Positions 33,739 to 46,830 are shown, numbered from the stretch's first letter. The stretch: DNA of 64,000 bases from Xenopus tropicalis (GCF_000004195.4 NC_030681.2:140178006-140242005); one strand, 5' to 3'. A program made the numbers and translations. The notes: generated from the sequence alone by a model not told the origin.

Positions 33739-35007
33739 TGCTAGAATAACACACTATTCCATATTTTTGCCCAGGTAGGAGTGTTTTATAGCCAGTATTC
33801 CAGCGTAACTGTTGCCACACAAAAATATGACTGGATTCTTGGACCAGTAAATGTATCTGTTTTCTAAATAGCTACCCAAGACGATTCCCAGCGTGACTTC
33901 GACGCATTTCGAGAAAAACAATCACTTTGCCGATTCCCAAGTGCGCCATTAATCTAAGGTCACAAGCAGAGATTTCTCCCCCTGACTTCTATTCCCTTTG
34001 TTACAGAATATAGTGAATATATTACCATTCTACTTATTGGAAATGGCTACTGCATGCAAACCGAATGCAACACAAACATCCCGACTGCCATTAGCCTAAA
34101 AGTGAAACCTGCCCTGTACCAGGGATAATTCTGGGTAAATATTTCCCCTTTAATATTAATCAAGCAAAGAAAGAAAGGTAAGTAACCGATTCACACTGCT
34201 TACAATTAAAACACATTCATCTTTCGACAGCATTCTGTTTAATAGCCTTCCCATCAGATCTGATTCCCCAAATTGTTATGGCTGAAACTTTCAATTCTGT
34301 GACATTTGGAGCTATGATAGGAGCCTTTGATCCATAAGCGCCGTTCCTGTAGGGAAGATGAGCCATTGGAACGGGGTCTAATCAATTCGATTCGCTAATA
34401 TTTCCTCCTTATCTGAAAGGAACGTACCATTTCCCAGTGCACCGATATATAAAGAATTGTGGCGGCGAGTGATAGCCCATCCCGTACAAGCGGCTCTGCT
34501 ATATCTTGGGAAGGGAAAACCTACGGTATTTAAATACAATTGCAATAAATGGTCTTCATAATTTACTAATTGGTAAAACGGAGACATTTAATTAACCAGG
34601 TGCAAAGTATTCAAATAAACATTTCCTTCAAAACAGATGTTATTTTCTACTTTTTTTCCCACTACATTTTTAGCACCGAATTTGAAAGAGAAAGGAATAA
34701 TTATTATTAATAATACATATTAATAAGTATGAATCATAAATAATTAGTAAGAACCAACACAGCAATAATGTGACACTTTATGAAATGGAAAGTAACTGTG
34801 ACTACCACGTACCCTGTACCGAGGGCTTGCAGTGAGCCTCCTACAGGTCCCACGGACCCCCCACTGTCAGTGGTCTGGGGAATTGCCCAAAATCTCTTCC
34901 CCATTATGTTCACTTATAAATGTGTGCTAGTGCCCCCTCTTGTGCTTGTCAAGGCAACACACCAACAGTTCAGCCATCTTGTATCTGTCTAGCTGCTCTG
35001 TTGTGTC

Positions 35008-35306
35008 TAGTGATGAGCGAATCTGTCCCTTTTCGCTTCGGTATAAAATTCGCGAAACGCATTTGTTGCGCAATTATTTTTTTTTTTGTTGCCCGTGTCT
35101 TTTTTATGCAACCACGCCCAATTTTGACATGACTGCGCTCTTTTTTGATGCGACCGTGTCCAATTTTGACGTGCACTGTATTTTTTGCCGCACAACGAAT
35201 TTCTCAGCGGCAAATTTTCACAGAAATTTCGCTAAACCATTCGCCAGTGCCGAAATGTGGAAATTCGCTGCGAATCCATGCCAGGCAAAAAACTTAGCTC
35301 ATCACT
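35008..35306. mobile_element. 299-bp hAT-like MITE (TAGTGATGAGCGAA family)
   Basis: Starts TAGTGATGAGCGAATCTGT and ends TTAGCTCATCACTA, an inverted pair. A perfect 8-bp duplication, GTTGTGTC, lies at 35000-35007 and 35307-35314. The interior has repeated CAATTTTGAC motifs and TTCGC-rich sequence. The 122-residue plus-strand frame across it is spurious. Confidence 0.9.
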
Positions 35307-35608
35307 AGTTGTGTCCAGTGGAGTGTCAGTCTGAGGTATCCAGGGCCCAACATAAATTGCTACAATCCCAGACATGTTGGCCCCCCACCTCCATGTAACT
35401 CCTCTTCCTTGCCAATAGAAATCTGCGGCCTGCTGCAAACCAATGCTGCCAAGATCCTGGCCATGTACGGAGCATCATAAAAATCATCATAAACAATCAT
35501 TCATTTCCTGGTGTAACCTTCCCAACAATAAAAAGAAAAAGTATAGAGTGCCTACGCAAGGTACACACCTATACCCAAACCCTCCAGTTTATGGCACAGA
35601 GAAGTAAT

Positions 35609-35896
35609 ACAGGAATGGGAGCTGTTTTCTGTTATTCAGCTAGCTCCAAATTATGGGAAGGCCATCACTCATAGACTCCATTGTGACCAAATAATTAAAA
35701 ATGAATTTCCTTCTGCCCCTGCAATAAAACAGCATCTTGTACTTGTTGGTAACTAAGCTGCGTGAATCCATATGGGTGGCAACACAACCCCTTTGGGTTT
35801 ATTTAATGTTTAAAGGATGTTTTAGTAGACCAAGTATGGAGTTCCAAATAATGAAAAGATCCCTTATCCCAGGCCCTGAGCATTCTGGATACCTGT
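35609..35896 (-). mobile_element. decayed unexpanded ITR element
   Basis: In reverse orientation this matches the plan of 51804-52133: AATGAATTTCCTTCTG, CAATAAAACAGCATCTTG, GGGTTTATTTAATGTTTAAA and AGCATTCTGGATACCTGT. It holds a single copy of the internal segment and many substitutions, so it is an old insertion. Confidence 0.65.
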
Positions 35897-38139
35897 ACTT
35901 TAGCAATCAGAAAATATATTTAGAGCTACACTGGATTGGTAGGTGTAACCTGCCTCCCGCGCCTTCATTTATTCCGACACCAGCCAGACAGATAACCACA
36001 TTTCCAATCTATTTGTCACTAGCCCCAGCTGGGATGGAGCCACATCAGAGTAGGGTTCAGACAATGGAAACAGATGTGATTGGATGCACTGCCAAGTACA
36101 GAGATGCACTCAAGCAATAGGAGTTCATTTACTAAAGCTGCTTAGACTTGGCCTATTGCTGGAAACCATAGTATCCAATGAGCGATTTGCCTTTGTTATT
36201 CTAGCTGCAGTAGACAGATCAAACCTGATTGCTATGGGTTACTACACTGAGTAGTGTGTTTAATGAAGTAAACCCCATGTCAAACTCAAAAAAGTAACTA
36301 TATACATGTTATATAAACAACACAATAATAAACATTCCCTCTTCATCCATAGCAATACTAACTAACATACTAACATATATCTGTATTCAGTACTTGAATT
36401 TCCTTCTTGTCCGCACAGTGGCTGAATGTTAGCAGTTCCATTGGTTCTGTCAGCTCTCTAATCCCATTACATATGTGTCGTTGGATGCTCTAAACCGTGG
36501 CTACGGCCCAGAAATTGACATCGGGATGCGTCGGTCTCTAAGCCATTACCAACCAACCATAGGGGAGCACCGCATCACGCAAGCACCCTCCTCTCTAGTT
36601 CCGCTTTATAGTTTATTCTGGGGATTCTAAATGAGCACTTAGTTAAGAAAGTACACACAGACAGACAATCTCAGCTAATGTAATTCTGGGCTACACAAGC
36701 AGCACTGGTATTTGCAAGGCATGTTAATTATTTATACACACTGACAAAGAGAATGAGAGTGGAGTGAATTCAAGGGGAATAAAGAACTGGCAGTTTATGG
36801 ATTTTACAAAGCAGTTCAAGAACAGTGGCTACTGGGTAAAACTATATTCAGAGTCAGGTCAGGTGAAAGGGATATCATTTTAGAAGGATGCTCTGCTCAT
36901 AACACACACAACTGCATCATCTAAAAGGTCTTTACTTGGTTTTAGCTTCTGGTCCTTGTTGAAGGCCTTGGACCTTGTAAAGGTATTGTTTTCAGCAGAA
37001 CAGTTGCCTGACTATACTCACTAAGAGTGCTTAGGAAGTTACACATTTCCATAAGGGAAAGCAGGCATCACCCTGAATTTCAGGGTTTCAGCGGCTCCTG
37101 AACGTGTAGGCCAGCCACTGTAGGTGCAGCACTGGAATTCAGGGTAAAAAAGTCAACCCTAGGATGGGCATGATACCTTTAAGAAGATCCAGAAGACTTT
37201 GAAATGTTGTGTTACCAACAACTGAAGCACTGAAGCAGTTGTAAGAAGTTGTATTTGTGTCACCACTGAGATAATATGCATCAGGTACTACATTTGGATG
37301 ATTGCTACAGGTCCAGCGGGAAAAATAATAGTATTAGAAGCCAAAAAATATCCTATATTGCCCACTGCCAAGGCTGATACAATAGTTTGATCCCCAGCCA
37401 ACTGAATCCCATGGCCTGTTAGCCAAGCATACCAAGGACCACATGTGTAGCTAGATGCCATCCTTGGATAGGAGATCTTTCTGCCCATGCATTTTAGCAT
37501 TGGATTGAACCCTGCTCAAATACTGCTCTCAGAGCTTTCCTATTGGTCCATACATACCGGAATGGAATGTTCAAGAATAAATTTGCTGGAAACCTAAGAT
37601 GGCAGACAAAACTGGAAGCCATAGCTCCAAAACAGTTATAGTTGAATCGATTCTCAGCCACAGCACTTTAGTCCTTTATGATCATTAGGCAACAAGGGCG
37701 TGAAGCAGTGTGCACAGCCGTATGTATACATATGGACGCCAGTTTTAACCCTGTTCCCACTGGTTGCCTTTGATAGCATTGCGTCTTGGATGCTAGGCAA
37801 CATGTGGAGCCGCAAAGACCAAAAAGGAAACCCAGAAACATAACATCTACAGGCGGGTTATAGTGCATTTTATAATTTATTTATAAGAGAGGAGGTTGCC
37901 CTCAAAACCTGGAGGAGGGTTCTCCAGCAGCAACATCTTCTTTGGCATTATCAAGCCATTTCGAGGGCACCGCTTGTCTTACACTGTGAGAAAAGGCTTA
38001 GAACTCTCATTTCAATATCCATAATGGTTCATTGCACCCACCCTTAACAAAGAAAGTTGAGATATGTCAAATGTAAATTAAAAACCATTTGCTGTTGGGA
38101 AAATATGTGAAAAAAGGTTAAAAAAAAAAGAGTAAAACT

Positions 38140-38960
38140 GATAGTGGTAGTGCGCAAAGACTATTGTATTATGTATTCCCGGATTCGTTGGCACTTGAAT
38201 TGTGTTTATCTTTTCTCATTTATCTGCGCGCTAGCTATCAGCGCCTCCTCTCCTGTCTGCAGTCAAGCCGCTACTGTCGTCTTCCACCTTGGTGGCACGG
38301 CACAAATCAAATTCCCCATGCTGCACGTTCAAGAGGCACAATCCTGAACAACACTGAAGGTCAAAACCATGAACAAAGCAGATAAAGGCACTGAAGGCAA
38401 ATGGAAGCGGTAATGGCGATGAGGGAAGTGCAATATACAGGAGGAATAAAAGGAAAGAATAATGCACTGTAGGCTTATCATTACGCGCACAGCTGCAGTA
38501 GGCCAGACTGGGGAGCATTACGGAGCTAAAACAAACAGTTATATTGCCATGGCAGATGTAGAGAGTCTCTGCTCATTTTTCCTGTAACAGTCATTAGTAA
38601 ATGACTATGCGCAGCAACTAGAAGCAAAAAAAAAGGGACATCTGGAGCGGGTGGAAGCCTACTCGCAGCAGCAGTGTCCGCAGAAAAGTGCCTTCCAGCT
38701 CGTCCCAAATATTAATAACCGACAGAACCAAGGAAACCGTTCTTGTTGAAATGAAAGAGGAGGCACATTTCTCAGTATCAGCAATTCCGCACAGTCCTTT
38801 TAACTATGAGCAGTCATAAAGCTGTCACCGTCTCTTAACAAATAGCTAAATAATACATTGCATCAGCAAGCCGGAGAGCGTTTGTTTCACTGCCGCGTTG
38901 TGAGCCCGGCGAGCGCTATGTCGATGAATCAATAGTCTGCAATTTCCTTCTGCCAGATAT
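38140..38960. other. low-repeat intronic region, candidate conserved non-coding DNA
   Basis: No transposon ends or tandem repeats are seen over ~800 bp, and GC is locally higher (AGCCGGAGAGCGTTTGTTTC, GAGCCCGGCGAGCGCTATG). Several short overlapping open frames lack domains and splice context. Possible enhancer-type sequence; inference only. Confidence 0.22.
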
Positions 38961-40016
38961 TATTTGCTACTTTTCAGCTTAATATGTACAAGAATAAAGC
39001 TCCCCTAATATGTGTTTGTATGTAAAGCCCAGTTAGGGGAATACCACCTAATATTTCTACTGGGAGAAGATGGAAACCGACGCAGGACACATTTACGACT
39101 CGGGCATTTACATAGAGCAAAGATGGAAGAACATATACACTGATGTTACGCATAAAAATACACTGGGTTATTCATCAAGGGAAAGCAAAATAAAAGCCTG
39201 GCGGAATACATGATAGATAAAAGTACTCTCTGTGCTGTATGGGCCAAGCTGTCTATATACTGTATCCTTTTCAAAGTGTTCCTAAAGCCAATCAAAAAAA
39301 AAAAAAGCAGCACAGAGTTAACGTGATTGGACTGCTGCTAGGACATTGGGTTCTGTACATCATAAACAGATCTATAACTAAAATAATAAACAGGAATCAA
39401 ATGATAAAATATTCTCTTAAGAAATACTTTGTAAAATGTCCTATTCTGAACAGCCAAACCATTGAACTATGTAAGTTGCACTGGCGCTCCCTATTGGTTT
39501 ATGGGCCCAGTGTTGATCTGGTAGGATATATGCAACCAGCAAACCTATATATAGTTAAACAACAGCCATGTCCTGTATCAGTTTTATCAACATGGGCAAT
39601 TGTCATAGTCGCTCACATCACAGTTGGTGAACTATTACGAACTTAATGAAGGAATTAGTGCTGGGATTCATGGATTTGCCACAAGCCACTTTTTAGGTCT
39701 GCTCTGCTCTTCCTTGAGTTCCTTCCACCATTCTTGGTTAGAAAAAATTCTCTCTTGGTTTAAGAGAGTTGAATTTGTTGATGGGCTGATCATGGCTTTG
39801 TGCTGATATTATTGTATGGAAATGATACATTTGATGTTCTTCACCAGTTTCCATTGATGATGGACATGGCTATCTCCAGTGCTTCAGAAAACTTCTGAAG
39901 AAGTCCCAATAGCTGCCGACATATTTATCAAAACATAACATGAAAATGCAACTGGAATCCCATTATTTCAATAGCATTTCAGTGACTTTAATTACATTTG
40001 AAGAAGTTTGTAAATA

Positions 40017-40530
40017 TTAAAGGGATTCTGTCATGGGAAAACATGTTTTTTTTACAAAACGCATCAGTTAATATTGCTGCTCAAGCAGAATCCTGCATTG
40101 TAATCTGTTTTCCAAAAGAGCAAACACATTTCTTTAATATTTAATTTTGAAATTTGATGTGGGGCATATTCTTAGTTTCCTATGTGCCCTTAACCATGTG
40201 ACTTGTGTTCTGATAAACTTCAATCACAATTTACTGATGTGCTGTAAGTTGGAGTAATGTCACCACTCCTTCTTCACCCCCAGCAGCCAATCAGCAGAAC
40301 AATGGGAAGGTAACAAGGCTCCCAGACACCTGCATTGCTAACAATGCTCCTATGCCCCATATCAAACTCCCAGTTGTACCTACCTAGTGGTACTCAATAG
40401 TAAAACACCCAAGTCCGGCCATGACTTCTCCAGTTACACCAGGGATGGCAAAAATCTGCTCCTGGTAACTAAAAGAGTGTAATTTAGAAATAAAAAGTAC
40501 CCCATAAAATGGTGACAAAATCCCTTTGAT
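40017..40530. mobile_element. T2-like MITE
   Basis: The left end TTAAAGGGATTCTGTCATG fits TTAAAGGRR. The right end GGTGACAAAATCCCTTTGAT is its degraded inverse. The CATTGTAATCTGTTTTCC interior shows no coding sequence. The TTAA on the right has decayed to TTGA. Confidence 0.6.
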
Positions 40531-40866
40531 GACTTTTCATTTTGGCTGATAAGTCAGTTTTGACCATTTTGGGGTCCAGAGTACAAAGAGCTTTGACTAT
40601 AGCCAAATAGTCAAAATTAGATAGTAAGTAAAAACCATTTAACGTAAAAAAACAAACAAACAAACAAAACCTTAAAAGAAGCTAAAAAAAAATCCATGAA
40701 CTAAACAAAAACCCCTTTATTATTTTAAAAACAGTATGAAACAAAATGTATAATGTATTTGTTACATAGAACATTCCATATAGATTGGGTGCATGTTAAT
40801 AGCTATAACAGTTATATTCTGAAATATAGGATCATCATACTATTAAGGCTGGATTTATCTGTCGAG

Positions 40867-41044
40867 CAGGGTTGGACTGGGGGGGTGCAGGGCCCACCGG
40901 GGCTCCCGTCCCAGGGGCCCTGCAGGTGCCCCCGCCAGCTGTGTCCCCTAACCCACCGCAGGGGCCCCCACCCGCCCCCCCCCGACCGAGCGGTCGGGCA
41001 AAGGGAGCAAGGGTCGGGTCCAGTCCAGGCCCAGTCCAACCCTA
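40867..41044. mobile_element. GC-rich ITR element, best copy (178 bp)
   Basis: Termini CAGGGTTGGACTGGG and CCCAGTCCAACCCTA are inverted. The flanks CTGTCGAG (40859-40866) and ATGTCGAG (41045-41052) look like an 8-bp target duplication with one mismatch, suggesting hAT-type insertion. The interior is GGGGCCC-rich. Related copies lie at 25987-26273 and 58697-58926. Confidence 0.8.
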
Positions 41045-41079
41045 ATGTCGAGACAATATACTATTTATGAAAGTATTCT

Positions 41080-41460
41080 CCAATCGGACTCTGGTAATGC
41101 TGTACTGTTTTATATTGCAGAATCCAATGCACCGATCTAAAGTCCCCCACAAATGTCAGACAGTGGAAGGACGGAGCGGCTACGGAGCCTTTCATGTAAG
41201 ATGCTCTGGCAGCCGGCAGCTGTTATCTAGAAGAAGCTGACAAAGAATCAAGCGCTGAGAGCAGACGTAGGCTTTGTTCCTTCCCATTTACATGAATGAC
41301 ACATTAAAAACTTCTGCACTGCTGGAATCTGGCACTTTTTTTTTTATACTTTACACAAAAAAAAAAAAAAAACCTGATGCACGGAGAGAAGACAGAAACG
41401 TTTAATTCCCATTATAATTTGCTTCATCTCATTCGAAAATCCACAATAATATCCCGAATT
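41080..41460. other. low-repeat intronic region, candidate conserved non-coding DNA
   Basis: Includes GAATCAAGCGCTGAGAGCAG and TTACATGAATGACACATTAA, with homopolymer T and A runs. No gene or transposon recognised. Conservation is untested. Confidence 0.2.
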
Positions 41461-41607
41461 GGCAGCAAGCGCAAACTCAAAGCCACTTGGCTGGATGATC
41501 TGTGGGTCCCATAATCATTACATTTTTCTTACTTAGTTTGAAACCTACAGTTAATGCTGTACAATTACTGCGGCTAATGCTACACTCCTATACCAACAGG
41601 CTGCTTT

Positions 41608-41825
41608 ACATAGTTACATAGGGTTGAAAAAAGACCAGAGTCCATCAGGTTCAACCCTTCCAAGTAAACCCACAACCTATACTTACCAATCTATACCAAC
41701 ACATACATAAACTATATATACAACCACTAATACTAACTGTAGATATTAGTATCACAATAGCCTTGGATATTTTGCTTGTTCAAGAACTCATCCAGGCCCC
41801 TCTTAAAGGGATTAATCTTTTAGGT
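41608..41825 (-). mobile_element. L2/CR1-like LINE 3' tail
   Basis: ACATAGTTACATAGGGTTGA, AAAAGACCAGAGTCCATCA and AGAACTCATCCAGGCCCCTC form a tail also present in the opposite orientation at 59365-59570. Short, no protein. Confidence 0.65.
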
Positions 41826-42759
41826 GTCACAAAGAAAATGCTCCTCAATGGTGACATATTAGAACATCTATTTCTTGCTTCGTTTGGAACAAAGCATGGG
41901 TTGTGTTGGATGGAGTGCCTGCTTAATCTATATGGACCCATGTCTATAGCAACTAGGCAAGATGCCACTTTACAGATTAAATATCCCAATCATGTTTCAT
42001 AATTCCAATGCAAAAAGAGAAGGCTGATAACATGGATAGCACCTCCCCACAGTAATAAGCGAGTCTGTTGCCTAGTCAATAAAAAATCTTGATGCGTGCA
42101 AGAACATTTACATGGTAAACCCACTAGCTGGTAAGCAATTCTCTTCAGTTAAAAATGTCTGAATTAACCAGTCAAGTGTAACATTTATTGCATAATTTAT
42201 CATGCATCCAGCATCTGCACCACCGATTCCCCAGGAATCATTTATGTATGAATTTCTATGCAAACCTTAATGACTGGGTCAGCAGACCTCCCCATTAGGA
42301 GGGGATAGGCATGAAAAATGCATAATACAGTGATGAGTAGATTTCAGGAGAGTCCTGTGTTTTGCATTACTGACCTTTGCTAAAGCAGGGGCTAGTATCT
42401 TTATTCCAATCATTCCTACCATAAGCTGCCTCTATCTTGGCCAAGCGTTGAACTGAAGAGCTTTTCTCTTATTATTCATTGCTATTTTGTATTCCAGGTC
42501 TGAGCATCGAGGTTCTATAGAGAGAGCATCCACTCCATCTGTTCTGTGTCGTTAAAATGAATATTGTAGCTCAGTAATTCCATTTTCAACACCTGCTGTC
42601 ACTCAACATTACAAGCTTCAAACACTTCTGGGAGTAATGCGCTAAAATATTTACATTCACTGTAGTGTGGGTGGAGCTGAGTAGCATTTTGTACCCATAA
42701 GCTGTGCTGGAATGTCACACTTTCATAAATAGATTTCTTTATTGTCAACTGGACTATCA

Positions 42760-43380
42760 GGAAGTGAAGAAGATGCCCTCTTCCTTTTATACCTATATGT
42801 AACCTTAGATCTTGAGATCACTAAAGCCTTGGGTATTACTTTTGTCCAAAAGGTCATCAAAGCCAGTCTTAGAGGCATTAATAGAATCTGCCATCACAAC
42901 ATCACCTGCTAGGGTATTCCCCAACCTCATTGCCCTCACATGAGGAACCATTTTAGCTGATACAAAAAAGTTCAGCTCTTCAAGTCTAAAAGGATGGCCT
43001 CTTGTTCTTTTATATGTAAAAAATATCCCACCTATCTGTCTATTACAATCTTTAATAAACTTGTAAATAGTTTTTCCCCAGAGAAAACATCCCCAACCTA
43101 GATAATCTTTTGTAATTGTTTCATTGTTCCATTTCTATTATCAGTTTAGTTAAATGTCTTTCTCCAGCTCATTAATATCCTTCTTAAGGACTGGAGCCCA
43201 AAACTGCACTGCATACTCAAGGTGAGGCCTTACCAGGGACCTATAAAGGGGCAAAATTATGTTCTCATCCCTTGAGTCAATGCCCTTTTTTACACAAGAC
43301 AGCACTTTGTTTGCTTTAGTAGCCACAGAATGACACTGCCTGGAATTACACAGCTTGTTATCCACAAAAAAACCCTAAAT
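42760..43380 (-). mobile_element. LINE (CR1/L2 clade) reverse transcriptase C-terminal remnant
   Basis: The minus-strand frame from 43365 contains KANKVLSCVKKGIDSRDE then LPLYRSLVRPHLEYAVQFW, the typical thumb-region block of CR1/L2-type reverse transcriptases. Further downstream the frame is broken, but the sequence continues through CATCCCTTGAGTCAATGCCC-type tail motifs. Dead copy lying in the last intron close to the upstream exon. Confidence 0.85.
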
Positions 43381-43865
43381 CCTCCTCAATAAAAAAAAGC
43401 CCTCAACATACTACAATTTAGTGTATAACTAGCATTTATATTATTTCTACCCGTGTCCACTTATAATGCTTTGTCTCACGACCTGCAAAAGTGCCTTGCA
43501 AAGAACCCCAAAAATAAAGTAGACCCTCCCCAAAAGTCTTTGATCAGTGTTCATCCGTTCATTGTGCCTGGGTTCCCTACCCTTCCAAGGCCTATGGTAG
43601 TACCATCTAAAAGTAGGGTTTTGCTATTTACTGTGCATCTATCCCCCTACTGAATAATTAAGAATATCCAATGATAAACAAGTATCAAGTTAATTAACAC
43701 TGTTATTTAAAAGTAAGAGTAAAATAGAATAGCTGGGACATCAATGCCTACTTGGGAAGAAAGTTTCAGTCTTGTTCAAATGTTAACTTATAAAATACAA
43801 TAAGCCAATGGAGCAATGTACATTATTATCCCGCGCAATGGAGTCTGTAATTTGGCAATCCATAC

Positions 43866-43994
43866 CTTATTGACTGCAGATAGGAGCTCCAGTGCCTTAA
43901 TATGAAGATCTTTCTCATTGCTCTCCAGTAGAAGTTTCAGTGGAGACAGCAGGACTGTGTGGTCTAGCAGCAGCGTACATATCCCCCTTATGCA
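43866..43994 (-). CDS. nbas: penultimate coding exon, NBAS-like
   Basis: On the minus strand an acceptor TTTATCTCTGTGCAG precedes 129 bp (43 codons, phase 0 at both ends), followed by the donor AAG|GTATGG. It encodes a helical, leucine-rich stretch that includes CTLLLDHTVLLSPLKLLLE and KALELLSAVNK. It joins directly to the terminal exon (…AVNK-VSELNCDAE…), restoring a continuous alpha-helical segment as expected in the C-terminal helical-repeat part of NBAS. The reading frame extends past both splice sites only by chance. Exon structure is strong; the gene name rests on recognising the combined C-terminal sequence. Confidence 0.8.
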
Positions 43995-44159
43995 CTGCAC
44001 AGAGATAAACAACACATGTTGGCAACATTACTAAGGGAACTCAGATAGAGCAAGGGAAACAGATAACAGTGTGTGAGGAAACAGTAATTACATTTTCTTC
44101 AATTTTACTACTAATGTTTGATAAATAACACAAGCATTATGGCAGAAATAGTAAATGAA

Positions 44160-44640
44160 AGAGAAATAGGCACATGTATGTTGATGGAAGCGATGGGAGA
44201 AACCTGCCGGTCCTACAGCCGAGCCTTATTAGCACATACACCGCAGACTTGAGACAATTTGGTTTCCTAATGAAGCAATATTACATGTATCTCTCCTTTT
44301 CACACGGGCTGTAAAGTGTCTGCTGCAAAGATGGAGGGAGCAATTAAATGTGCTATTTATGGCATCAAGAGACGGCCGGGCTGTGTCCGCGCAGGAACCA
44401 TAAAAAGGATGAAAAAGTGTTGACTTTGAAACAAATTTCTACTTTGAATAGTACAGCGGCGGCGGCTATAGCAAGTGAGTTGTACATTCTAATTCTGATT
44501 AGCCGCCTCCTGTGCTCAGACTCGTTATACCGACGGGAGGGAGGCCATTCAGAATTGGAGGCTTACATGTTTTCCTGCCACAAAATAACAGGTATTATGG
44601 GCTAAGCCCTCGATGGAAAACTGATTTCCAATACAGAATA
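44160..44640. other. low-repeat region, candidate conserved non-coding element
   Basis: Contains AGCAATTAAATGTGC, GGCATCAAGAGACGGCC and TTCTAATTCTGATTAGCCGC, with several homeodomain-like TAAT cores and no transposon signature. It lies 170-650 bp upstream of the penultimate exon. Texture-based inference only. Confidence 0.25.
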
Positions 44641-44879
44641 TGGAATTTGAACACGGGAACAGTGAACAACAAAAGCAATTTTAAAATTGGGAAATGCAAA
44701 AGTTTTGGATTAAAGTGCAGTCTATAGCCAATCTTACCTGTACGACCCTTCTAATTAGTGGAATTGGTTATTATAATAAAACACACAGCCATCTAAGGCC
44801 CAGAAATAAATACTTCTATGTATAAAAATATAAGGGGATATAATAATAATATATATATATATTATAATAATCTCTCTAA

Positions 44880-45310
44880 TGCTTCATTTACCAGTAGGTC
44901 CTTCCAGCAGACACAAAGGCACCCATTCTGATTAGAAGGAATCAGAATATTCAGAAAGGGTTTGCTACAGTGAGATTTGTTGTTTTGGAAATTCCCTCCC
45001 TGAACCAGTCGTACTGGCTGATACATTAGATAGCTTTAAGAAGGGGTTGGGTGACATTTTAATGACTTGGGAAATACAGGGTTATGGGCAATAGCCAGGG
45101 AGCCAGGGACTGGTCCGATTGCCATCTTGGAGTCAGGAAGGATTTTTTTCCCCTCTGCGGCAAATTAGAGAGGCTTCAGATTCAGGTTTTTGCCTTCCTC
45201 TGGATCAACTAGTAGTTAGGCAGGTTATATATAGGCATTATGGTTGAACGTGATGGACATGTGTCTTTTATGCAAACTAACTTACTATGATACTCTGTTA
45301 CTATGTAATA
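44880..45310 (+). mobile_element. CR1/L2-like LINE 3' tail, second copy
   Basis: Shares with 31860-32145 the blocks GTCCTTCCAGCAGACACAA, ATCTTGGAGTCAGGAAGGA, CCTCTGCGGCAAATTAGAG and CGTGATGGACATGTG. It includes extra upstream sequence (GAAATTCCCTCCCTGAACC) lost from the first copy. Non-coding. Confidence 0.8.
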
Positions 45311-46439
45311 ATGGCAGTAGAAAAGAAAGAACTCTGTGAGAACCAATATGGCACCATCATAGGTTGCCAACTTTTTCACAGGTCTATTTATCACCTTTCT
45401 GCTATGCTATAGCCACCCAGACAATTGTAAGTCAAGTGATGGTGAAATGGAAATGGCTAGAAGAAACAACAGTTCAGTATCAAAGTCGTAGGCCATACAA
45501 CCAGATGTACTCAGTAGTTGCTGCTGATTTGCAAACTGTCTCTGGATGCAAACAACTAAATGGGTTTGTGTGGGCGAGCAGACACATACAAGGCTAAACA
45601 CAACACGCACAATAGCTAGCACTATCTCGTGTGGCGCAATGGTTGCTGCTATTACACACATTAAACATTCCCTGGAGTCAGTTACAAGCACTAACAAGTG
45701 TAAGGCTCGGTGGAGGAAGAATAATGACCTTGGGCTGTTTTCATGGTTTAGGTGAGGACCCCTGGCCCCATTGAAAGCAAATCTTAACATAATTACATTC
45801 ATCATATCTGCCCAATTTTCAGCCAGATATCGTTTAGACAGGCCTGTTGAAGGGCCTTATACATAGCAAATAAATGGAACCAAATCGGAAGCTGAAACCT
45901 GGCTGCGTATGGCCACCTTTGGACCCCAACTCCAAAATCCAAACTCCTACCAACAATGTTTCAATGTCTAATGGAAAGTTTTACAAGAAGGGTAGCGGCT
46001 GTTATTTAGTAGCAGCAAAATGAAGACCAAATTTATATTAACACCCTTGGTTTATACACAGTAGGTGTGAGTATCACAAAAACAAAATGACTATAGGCTA
46101 TACCACTTTATTTTAGGTATATAGTTTTCATAAAATTATATTTTATATTTCTATTGAGCCACGTTGCTTGTTAATCCAAGCTCTATAGCAAGCACCTCAG
46201 TACACTTTTACATTGTTATCATTATGTTGGGTTGAAATATATATATATATAATATACTGTTCTTCCACTTCTGCTGATTCTTCCGCTTCTTACTCTCGTT
46301 TTTCTAATTCTTAGCGCCCACCATTTTCTAAACGCTACTCTTCCTACAGTTTAAGTGGTACAACAATATTTACAAAGGGCATATAGTTCTAGGCATAACA
46401 AGTAGAGGGTTGCTTACCCATTGTAAATGGATGGTCCGG

Positions 46440-46830
46440 GTGCTCATGCCCCAGACCCTCAGCACAGGGAGCCAATTAGGAATCGATTCTTTAGAGATAG
46501 GCAGGCACTCCGGAGTTCCAATAAAGTTGAATTGCCGCTCAAGTATTAAGTAAGATCAAAGTGGTTTTATTGATTAAGTACTGACCAAGGTACGAAACGC
46601 GTAAGGCTTTTTAGCATATATGTGTACTTATCTTATTTTTGTGGCGCCGCCCCAAACACCCCAATTTTCCCATTGACTTTGACAGGGAAGATTTTTAAAC
46701 TGCTGCCACACTTACAGCTTTGAAGCTACACCCCCCAAACTTGAATAATATAATCATGAGGTCACCCCGAATGAAACAGGGACATTTGTTGGATGACCCC
46801 AAAGTGGGAGGGGCCAACAACAGATTTCAT
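46440..46830. mobile_element. amphibian-type repeat fragments
   Basis: AAGGTACGAAACGCGTAAGG (near 46589) and CACCCCGAATGAAACAGGG followed by GGATGACCCCAAAGTGGG (near 46760-46810) look like pieces of dispersed Xenopus repeats. I could not find clear ends. Confidence 0.4.

Larger units (their letters stand above)
28916..43865 (-). other. last intron of the NBAS-like gene (~14.95 kb)
   Basis: Bounded on the minus strand by the donor AAG|GTATG at 43865 and the acceptor TTTGTAG at 28916. It is filled with transposon remnants, listed separately, and stretches of unassigned sequence. I saw no further exon with splice sites, although a small one could be missed. Parts not otherwise listed (33740-35000, 36300-38130, 38970-40010, 41830-42750) show no gene I can support. 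Confidence 0.75.

Noticed and set aside
37288..37500. 70-residue minus-strand frame with GPWYAWLTGHGIQLAGDQT
   Set aside because: It looks protein-like and may be a transposon relic, but I cannot place it in any family and found no splice sites or continuing frame.
45407..45805. 132-residue minus-strand frame
   Set aside because: Hydrophobic and without a recognisable domain; an overlapping plus-strand frame also exists, and no splice context fits the NBAS-like gene.
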